Of a DNA stretch of 64,000 nucleotides, positions 58,617-64,000 are shown one piece after another; within the stretch, counting starts at the first letter, position 1; every line of letters starts with the position of its first letter. This DNA comes from Streptomyces dysideae (GTDB lineage Bacteria; Actinomycetota; Actinomycetes; Streptomycetales; Streptomycetaceae). Made by a program: the position numbers and the translations under genes. A model generated the notes under the pieces. The model was given only the letters and a program-made list of their open reading frames with translations, ran no database searches and was not told where the DNA came from. The DNA is taken from NCBI RefSeq assembly GCF_001514305.1, contig NZ_KQ949095.1, positions 124,001-188,000 on the forward strand, given 5' to 3'.

Positions 58617-60422
58617 ATGCCCGACTCACCACCCCAGCCGGCGCCGTCACGGCTTCGCCTCGACGTGCCGGAGCGCATGCACGGTCTCCTCGACGCCGTC
58701 ATGGACCTCGGGCGCGGCCTGGACCTGCCGCAGGTGCTGCGGGGCATCGTGGAGGCGGCGGTCACCCTCACCGGCGCCGAGTACGGGGCCCTCGGCGTGA
58801 TCGGTGACGGCGAGCGGCTGTCGCAGTTCCTGCCCGTGGGTGTCGCCGACGAGCTGGCGGCCCGGATCGGCCAGGCCCCCTGCGGGCGCGGCATCCTCGG
58901 CGAGCTGATCCGCGACCCGGCTCCGCTGCGGCTGACGGATCTGACCCGGCACCCGGCCAGTTTCGGGTTCCCCGAGCACCATCCGCCGATGCGTACGTTC
59001 CTGGGGGTGCCCATCCGGGTGCGGGACGAGGTGTTCGGCAACCTCTACCTGACGGAGAAACGCGGCGGTACGGGGTTCGACGCCGACGACGAGGCCGTCC
59101 TGGCCACGCTGGCCAACGCGGCCGGGGTCGCCATCGACAACGCCCGTCTGTACGACGGCAGCCGGCGCCGGGAGCAGCGGCTCGAGGCGCTCACCGAGAT
59201 CACCCGCAGCCTGCTCGCAGGCGCCGAGGTGCGCGAGGTACTGCATCTGGTCGCCCGCAGGGCCTGCGAGGTGGCCGACGCCGACCGGGCCGCGGTGCTG
59301 CTGCCGGGCGGCGGGGCGGAGGGGGCGCGGCTCGCGGCGGAGGTGGCGTATGGGGTGGAGGAGAACCGGGTCGGCACTGAAGTGGCGGACGGGGCCGGGG
59401 ACAACGGGGCCGACATCGCAGTGGCGGAGAGGGCCGGGGGGAACGGGGCCGGCGCTGGGCCGACGTACCGGACCGACGAGAACCGACCCGACACTCAGCC
59501 GACGTACCGGACCGACGAGAACCGACCCAACACTCAGCCGACGTACACGTCCGGCGCCGGGAGTGCCCGCGACGGACGCGGGCCTCGCGCCGACGCCGCC
59601 CCCGAGGTGAACGGTCCCACCGTCGCCGTCCCCCTCCCCCTCAGCAGCGCGTTCTGCGGTGAGCTGCGGCTGAGCCGGCATCCGGGGCGGCAGCCCTTCG
59701 ACGACACCGAGGTGGCCCTCGTCTCCGGCTTCGCCGACCAGGCCGCCATCGCTCTGGAACTCGCCCGGCGCCGCGCCGAGTCCCAGGAGCTGGCCATGCT
59801 GCAGGACCGCGACCGTATCGCCCGCGACCTGCACGACCTGGCGATCCAGCGGCTCTTCGCCACCGGCATGACGTTGCAGAGCGCGACCCGGATGATCGAG
59901 GGCTCCGATGCCGCCGAGCGGGTCGCGCGGGCGGTTCAGGACCTGGACACCACCGTCCAGATCATCCGGTCGACGATCTTCGAGCTGCGCTCCGCCGGGG
60001 ACGACCGCGGCGGGCCGGGGCTGCGCCGCCGTATGCCGGTGACCGCCCGGCTGGCCGCCCAGTCCCTGGGCTTCAGCCCTTCCCTGCGGATCGACGGGCC
60101 CGTGGACTCCACCGTTCCGGCCGACCTGGCCGAGGACCTGCTCGCCGTGACGGCCGAGGCGCTCAGCAACGTCGCCCGGCACGCCCGGGCCCGCGCCGCG
60201 GAGGTGGCACTCACCGTGCCGACGGCCGGGGACAGGGTGACGCTCATGGTGACGGACGACGGCGTGGGCATGCCGCCCGCCAGGAACGCGCCCGGGGCCC
60301 ACACGGGCGGCCTGGCGAACATACGCGCCCGCGCCGAACGGTATGGCGGGACACTGACCGTCGAGTCCCCGGCGTCGGGCGGCACCCGAATCGTGTGGCG
60401 GGCATCGCTGCCCGCCGACTGA
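58617..60422 (+). CDS. DevS/OsdK-like GAF-GAF sensor histidine kinase
   Basis: A 601-aa kinase. GAF1 is about 25-180 (TGAEYGALGVIG, RTFLGVPIRVRDEVFGNLYL), and GAF2 about 195-385 is interrupted by a repetitive insert at 240-325. HisKA_3 has phospho-His406 in RDLHDLAIQRLF, and the HATPase_c has GGLANIRARAERYGG. GAF1 resembles the heme/O2 or NO sensing GAF of DevS. The partner regulator is encoded convergently at 60440. GGAG before the ATG at 58617. Confidence 0.92.
   Translation: MPDSPPQPAPSRLRLDVPERMHGLLDAVMDLGRGLDLPQVLRGIVEAAVTLTGAEYGALGVIGDGERLSQFLPVGVADELAARIGQAPCGRGILGELIRDPAPLRLTDLTRHPASFGFPEHHPPMRTFLGVPIRVRDEVFGNLYLTEKRGGTGFDADDEAVLATLANAAGVAIDNARLYDGSRRREQRLEALTEITRSLLAGAEVREVLHLVARRACEVADADRAAVLLPGGGAEGARLAAEVAYGVEENRVGTEVADGAGDNGADIAVAERAGGNGAGAGPTYRTDENRPDTQPTYRTDENRPNTQPTYTSGAGSARDGRGPRADAAPEVNGPTVAVPLPLSSAFCGELRLSRHPGRQPFDDTEVALVSGFADQAAIALELARRRAESQELAMLQDRDRIARDLHDLAIQRLFATGMTLQSATRMIEGSDAAERVARAVQDLDTTVQIIRSTIFELRSAGDDRGGPGLRRRMPVTARLAAQSLGFSPSLRIDGPVDSTVPADLAEDLLAVTAEALSNVARHARARAAEVALTVPTAGDRVTLMVTDDGVGMPPARNAPGAHTGGLANIRARAERYGGTLTVESPASGGTRIVWRASLPAD
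59460..59537. repeat. 39-bp tandem repeat in the sensor kinase
   Basis: Two copies (59460-59498, 59499-59537; one base different, near the 3' end) plus a nine-base start of a third. Each encodes PTYRTDENRPDTQ. They sit in a low-complexity insert within GAF2. Confidence 0.9.
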
Positions 60423-60439
60423 ACGAGCCTCGGCGGCCC

Positions 60440-61144
60440 CTACGCCCTGCCCGGCCCCTGCTGCTCCAGCAGCCGCTGGGCGAGGATCGCCGCCTGGACG
60501 CGGCGGCCCACGCCGAGCTTGGCCAGGATGGATGAGACCCGGTTCTTGATGGTCTTCTCGGCGAGGAACAGCCGCTCGGCGATCTGGCGGTTGGTCAGGC
60601 CCTCGCCGATCAGTTCCAGGATCTGCAGCTCTCGTGGCGACAGCCGCTCCAACTCCGGTGACGGGGAGGGAGCTTCGGGCTCCGCCGGGCGCGGGGCGCG
60701 CAGCCGTGCCAGCACGCGTGCCGTGGCCCTGGGGTCCAGCGTGGACTGTCCGCCCGCCACCGCACGGACCGCGGCCACCAGGTCGGAGCCGTCGATCCGC
60801 TTGAGCGCGTAGCCGGCGGCGCCCGCCATGATGGCGTCGAACAGCGCCTCGTCGTCATCGAACGACGTCAGCATCAGGCAGGCCAACTCGGGCATCCGGG
60901 CGCGCAGTTCCCGGCACACCTCCACCCCGGCGTGGTCACCGCCGCCGCTCTCGCCCAGCCGTACGTCGAGCAGCGCGACGTCGGGTCGGGCGGCGGGCAC
61001 CCGGGCAAGTGCCTCCCGGGCGCTCGCGGCCTCTCCGGCCACGACGATGTCCGGCTCGGCCTCCAGCAGGTCCCGCACTCCCCGTCGTACTACCTCGTGG
61101 TCGTCGAGGATGAACACCCGTACCGGTTCAGGACGTTCCCGCAT
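60440..61144 (-). CDS. NarL/DevR-type response regulator
   Basis: A 234-aa protein. The receiver domain has the Asp pair (FILDDHEVV) and phospho-acceptor Asp60 (VALLDVRLGESG). The LuxR HTH at 165-225 contains LSPRELQILELIGEGLTNRQ and KTIKNRVSSILAKLGV. The tyr/ser spacing and the C-terminus recall DevR/OsdR. It is encoded 1 bp after the VKOR-like gene and converges on the kinase. Confidence 0.93.
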   Translation of the reverse strand: MRERPEPVRVFILDDHEVVRRGVRDLLEAEPDIVVAGEAASAREALARVPAARPDVALLDVRLGESGGGDHAGVEVCRELRARMPELACLMLTSFDDDEALFDAIMAGAAGYALKRIDGSDLVAAVRAVAGGQSTLDPRATARVLARLRAPRPAEPEAPSPSPELERLSPRELQILELIGEGLTNRQIAERLFLAEKTIKNRVSSILAKLGVGRRVQAAILAQRLLEQQGPGRA

Positions 61145-61145
61145 G

Positions 61146-61811
61146 TCAGACCAGGGTCTGCCAGTAGGACCAGAAGCGGGTCCCGATCAGCATCACGATG
61201 CTGAGGTACCAGGTGACCGGCACCGCCCAGTGGAACTCCCGTACCCCGGCGACGAGTCCGCGGGGAGCGTGGATGACGCCGTGCCGGAGGTTGTGCACGG
61301 TGGTGTACCAGAACATGGCGATGGTGGCCGCCCAGGCCAGGCAGCACCACAGGCACAGCGCGCCGATCTCGTACAGCGCCTGGGTCATCAGCCACATGCA
61401 GAAGCCCGCGCCGAGCAGGGTGCCGAGGTTCAGCCCGAGCCAGAGCCAGCGCCGGAGGCGGCCCCCGGCCAGCAGCACGAACCCGAGGGTGGCCACCGCG
61501 GGGTAAGTCGCCAGGCCGAGCAGGGGGTTGGGGAAGCCTAGGACGGATGCCTGGTCGCTGGTCATGACGTTCGAGCACGACAGGATCGGGCTGATGTTGC
61601 ACGACGGCGAGAAGTTCGGGTTCTGGAGGAGCTTGAACTTGTCGATGGTGATCACGAAGGAGGCGAGGGTGCCGAGCGCTCCCGACACGATCAGCAGCCA
61701 CGCGAGGGCGCGCGAGGCCCCCGTCGCGCCCTCCGGAGTGGTCTTCCGTTCTGGTCCGTCCTCCAGTGCCGGGGTGGTGCCGTGCCGTGCGGTCGCGGTG
61801 CTGCTGGTCAT
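61146..61811 (-). CDS. Vitamin K epoxide reductase (VKOR) family protein
   Basis: A 221-aa membrane protein with five helices. The loop cysteines are in SCNISPILSCSNV and the active-site CxxC in ALCLWCCLAW. It reoxidises or reduces thiol partners using quinone, supporting disulfide formation outside the membrane. Co-transcribed with the response regulator (1-bp gap). No DsbA-like partner is adjacent. Confidence 0.93.
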   Translation of the reverse strand: MTSSTATARHGTTPALEDGPERKTTPEGATGASRALAWLLIVSGALGTLASFVITIDKFKLLQNPNFSPSCNISPILSCSNVMTSDQASVLGFPNPLLGLATYPAVATLGFVLLAGGRLRRWLWLGLNLGTLLGAGFCMWLMTQALYEIGALCLWCCLAWAATIAMFWYTTVHNLRHGVIHAPRGLVAGVREFHWAVPVTWYLSIVMLIGTRFWSYWQTLV

Positions 61812-62009
61812 CGGGCTGTTGCCGCCTCGTCGGTGTGCGGGTGCGTGGCGGGTCCACGGGCGGACCCGCGTGATCAGTGAAGTCAGTCACCGCACGCGGC
61901 AACAAGGGCCGAACGTCCCTGTCCCCACGTACCCGACGGCCCCGGCCGGCATCACGACGTTGGCGAGGCCGAACTCAAAGCAGGAGCAGGGCGACGGGTG
62001 CGAGTACGC

Positions 62010-62465
62010 GCGGCAGATGCGGGCCAACCAGGCGAACCGGGACGCCTCGCGGCGAAGGCGGGGCTCGACGTCAGCTACGTACAGGGTCGTGTACACCGGC
62101 AAGGGGGCCCCGTGCTATCTGCCCGACCTCAAGCGGTGAGCGGGTGAGGTGGCCCAACTCCTGCGTCCCGGCGGGCGGTTGTACGTCGCCGTGTTCATCC
62201 CCTGCTCAACTCGCTGGGCCCGATGCCCGCGCCGGGCGAGGGCCCCGAGCTGCTGCTCCGGCACGACTACCTGAGCGGGTGGATGCACGGAATAGGAGAG
62301 GTCGTCACCGCGTTGACGAGTACGGGAGTGACCATCCGACGGCTTCGGGAGAGCGACGAGCTTCTCTGGCCGCGCTGGCCGCGGATGGAGCGGACGCCCC
62401 ATGGCTGGTGGCGGCCGCCCGAGCCGCGGATCCCGCTGCTGTACGGCCTGCCGGCCACCCGCTGA
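62010..62465 (+). pseudogene. SAM methyltransferase, decayed
   Basis: In successive frames: ANQANRDAS, VVYTGKGAPCYLPDLKR, VAQLLRPGGRLYVAVF, then APGEGPELLLRHDYL joined to WMHGIGEVVTALTSTG, and GWWRPPEPRIPLLYGLPATR to a stop at 62465. The order matches a class I methyltransferase with several frameshifts and deletions. Nothing convincing is seen upstream between 61812 and 62009. Confidence 0.75.
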
Positions 62466-62754
62466 GTCGTATCCCACAGCCGTACCCGCACCCCCTGTGC
62501 TACCGTGCGGATAGCACTTGTGTACGCCCCCTCTGGGGCGGCCGTGCCAGTTCCACTTCGGTTCGCCGACCTGCCCGTCGCTCCCGACCGGCGTATCGGC
62601 TCTTCGCACCACCTCGTGAGCAGGGCTTCTTCAGCCATACCCGAGGTGTCGTTCTCCGCCGCCCGAAGACGCACTGCACGTCTTCCGCTCGCGGCTTCTC
62701 CCCCTCCCTTCCGCATGTCTCATGCACCTCCGTCCGTGAGAGGACCGACCCACC
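62466..62754 (+). promoter_or_regulatory. Long leader of the rho paralogue
   Basis: A 289-bp gap with no gene. A possible -10-like GATAGC (62510-62515) and CTACCGT lie near its start, then more than 200 nt of leader rich in C and poor in G from about 62640. Such C-rich, G-poor leaders resemble Rho-utilisation sites and could serve autoregulation. GAGAGGA precedes the ATG. Confidence 0.4.
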
Positions 62755-63897
62755 ATGACCACCACACTCGAACGCCCCCCGGTCCGCCAGGACCTCCCGG
62801 CCCGGGCCGTCACCGGTGTCCTGGACATCGACACGAACGGGAAGGGGCACCTGCGCGACGCGAACTGCCTGCCCCTGCCCTCCGACCTGCAGGTCCCCGC
62901 CCAGCTGGTGCGCCGGTACGGCCTGCGCAAGGGCGATGTCGTGGACGGCGTCCGCGGCACCCAGCGCGCCCTGACCGAGGTCGCCCGGATCAACGGCCGT
63001 CCGTCCGAGGAGCTGCGCGGCCGTCGGCACTTCCGTGACCTCACGCCACTGCACCCGCAGGAGCGGCTCCGCCTCGAACACCCGGCGTCCGGCCTGACCG
63101 GGCGTGTCGCCGATCTGCTCGCGCCCGTCGGCAAGGGCCAGCGCGGGCTGATCGTGGCGCCGCCGAAGACCGGCAAGACCGTGCTGCTCCAGCAGATCGC
63201 GGCCGCCGTCGCCGGGAACCACCCCGAAGCCCACCTGATGGTGGTGCTGCTCGACGAGCGGCCCGAGGAGGTCACCGACATGCGGCGCTCCGTACGGGGC
63301 GAGGTGTACGCGTCGACCTTCGACCGGTCGCCCAAGCAGCACATCGCGCTCGCCGAGCTGGTGATCGAGCGGGCCAAGCGGCTCGTCGAGGCCGGCGAGG
63401 ACGTCGTCATCCTCCTCGACTCGCTGACCCGGCTGTGCAGGGCGCACAACAACGCGGCCGCCGCCGGTGGCCGCACCCTCAGCGGTGGCGTCGACGCGTC
63501 CGCGCTGATCGGGCCGAAGCGGTTCTTCGGGGCCGCCCGGCTGGCCGAGGAGGGCGGCTCGCTCACGATCCTCGCCACAGCTCTCGTGGAGACCGGCTCG
63601 CGGGCCGACGAGTACTTCTTCGAGGAGCTGAAGAGCACCGGAAACATGGAGCTCCGCCTCAACCGCGAACTCGCCTCGCGCCGCGTCTTCCCGGCCGTCG
63701 ACATCAACCCGTCCGGCACCCGCCGCGAGGAACTCCTCCTCTCCGCCGCTGAGTTGACCACCGTGCGTGGTCTGCGCCGGGCCCTGCAGACCCGGGACGG
63801 GCAGGCCAACCTGGAGACCCTCCTGGAGCGGATGCGCGCGACTCCGGACAACGCGACGTTCCTGCGGCGGATCCAGCCGACGCTGCCCGCCGAGTAG
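62755..63897 (+). CDS. rho: Transcription termination factor Rho, short paralogue
   Basis: A 380-aa RecA-type helicase. Walker A is APPKTGKT (residues 135-142), then VVLLDERPEEVTDM, Walker B VVILLDSLTRL, Q-loop GGVDASALIGPKRFFGAARL (with R-loop Lys) and ETGSRADEYFFEELKSTGNM. The N-terminal helix bundle and the long basic actinobacterial insert are absent. In the cold-shock domain the GFGF RNA-binding motif is NGKGHLR, so the two aromatic residues are Lys30 and His32. A second rho of this kind may be specialised or may rely on other RNA contacts. Confidence 0.93.
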   Translation: MTTTLERPPVRQDLPARAVTGVLDIDTNGKGHLRDANCLPLPSDLQVPAQLVRRYGLRKGDVVDGVRGTQRALTEVARINGRPSEELRGRRHFRDLTPLHPQERLRLEHPASGLTGRVADLLAPVGKGQRGLIVAPPKTGKTVLLQQIAAAVAGNHPEAHLMVVLLDERPEEVTDMRRSVRGEVYASTFDRSPKQHIALAELVIERAKRLVEAGEDVVILLDSLTRLCRAHNNAAAAGGRTLSGGVDASALIGPKRFFGAARLAEEGGSLTILATALVETGSRADEYFFEELKSTGNMELRLNRELASRRVFPAVDINPSGTRREELLLSAAELTTVRGLRRALQTRDGQANLETLLERMRATPDNATFLRRIQPTLPAE

Positions 63898-63907
63898 TCC
63901 GTCGGCG

Positions 63908-64000
63908 TCAGTACAGCCGCAGAGCCGACCAGGCCCTGTCGTCGAGGGCGAGATGCCGGTCCAGGCCGGAGGGGGCGAGGACGGCCGGCACGTCACCGCA
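63908..64000 (-). CDS. C-terminal end of an unidentified protein
   Basis: An open frame of 30 codons from the window edge to a TGA at 63908-63910, ending in DDRAWSALRLY. Codon bias is consistent with coding DNA. Too short to assign. It converges with rho, 10 bp away. Confidence 0.5.
   Translation of the reverse strand, partial: CGDVPAVLAPSGLDRHLALDDRAWSALRLY

Noticed and set aside
55882..58650. Minus-strand frame of about 920 codons around ctaD
   Set aside because: Out of frame with CtaD, whose heme and copper ligands lie in the adjacent frame; Arg-rich shadow translation.

Overview
The window is high-GC actinobacterial DNA and almost certainly Streptomyces. Coding sequences show strong G/C bias at third codon positions, GTG and TTG starts are common, and ATGA/GTGA stop-start overlaps are frequent. 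It carries GC-rich dispersed repeats of a kind I associate with Streptomyces, and a Streptomyces-style gene set (PadR, IclR, LysR and MmyB regulators, GH75 chitosanase, SpoIIE-type phosphatase, second Rho). The many decayed gene fragments and deletion junctions suggest a chromosomal arm or another region under weak selection. I saw no tRNA, rRNA, CRISPR array or intact transposase.

Layout. (1) 1-8954: a lysine/2-oxoadipate type catabolic island. It has an FAD/Fe-S 2-hydroxyacid dehydrogenase and an N-terminally truncated amino-acid dehydrogenase (minus strand), two LysR regulators, and a plus-strand operon of DAO-family amine oxidase, HglS-type 2-oxoadipate decarboxylase/hydroxylase and an ALDH7-type aldehyde dehydrogenase. 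A perfect 20-bp inverted repeat closes the operon. (2) 8998-10139: two decayed genes (MmyB-like regulator, aldo/keto reductase). (3) 10230-22569: a minus-strand aromatic meta-cleavage cluster. It encodes a Rieske dioxygenase (alpha, ferredoxin, reductase, beta), ring-diol dehydrogenase, extradiol dioxygenase, C-C hydrolase, hydratase, aldolase and acylating aldehyde dehydrogenase, plus an acyl-CoA ligase, a GNAT-like protein and a zinc-type alcohol dehydrogenase. A divergent IclR regulator (22773) probably controls it, and an XRE-cupin regulator with an MHS-type transporter follows. (4) 25924-31053: a zone of gene remnants (apbE, groEL, luxR, sialidase, adh, SRPBCC) mixed with a few intact small genes. 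(5) 31371-33422: the dhaKLM dihydroxyacetone kinase operon, followed by a deletion scar joining a TetR tail to an SDR tail. (6) 34239-37252: secreted proteins, namely a GH75 chitosanase with a 90-bp tandem repeat, an FN3 lipoprotein behind a DasR-like operator, and an anchored surface protein.

(7) 37265-46490: PadR, FadH, an M20 hydrolase with altered metal ligands, secreted and unknown proteins, a PAS-GAF-SpoIIE phosphatase, a DUF5666-like membrane protein and a PrmC-related methyltransferase. (8) 46663-56651: a MarR remnant, GNAT, a sulfite-oxidase-like molybdoprotein with its own flavin reductase, an Rv1733c-like membrane protein, 8-oxoguanine deaminase-like amidohydrolase, CE7 esterase, serine hydrolase, methyltransferase, and a PadR/SnoaL pair. 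(9) 56655-61811: a redox/oxygen module of lone ctaD, a DevS/OsdK-like GAF histidine kinase, a NarL-type response regulator and a VKOR-family protein, with two matching palindromic boxes between ctaD and the kinase. (10) 62010-64000: a decayed methyltransferase, then a short Rho paralogue with a changed RNA-binding motif, and the tail of an unidentified minus-strand gene.

Functionally, region 1 should convert pipecolate or aminoadipate semialdehyde through 2-oxoadipate to D-2-hydroxyglutarate and then 2-oxoglutarate. Region 3 should turn a phenylpropanoid-like aromatic acid into pyruvate, acetyl-CoA and a dicarboxylic acid. These assignments come from domain and motif reading only; no database search was run.
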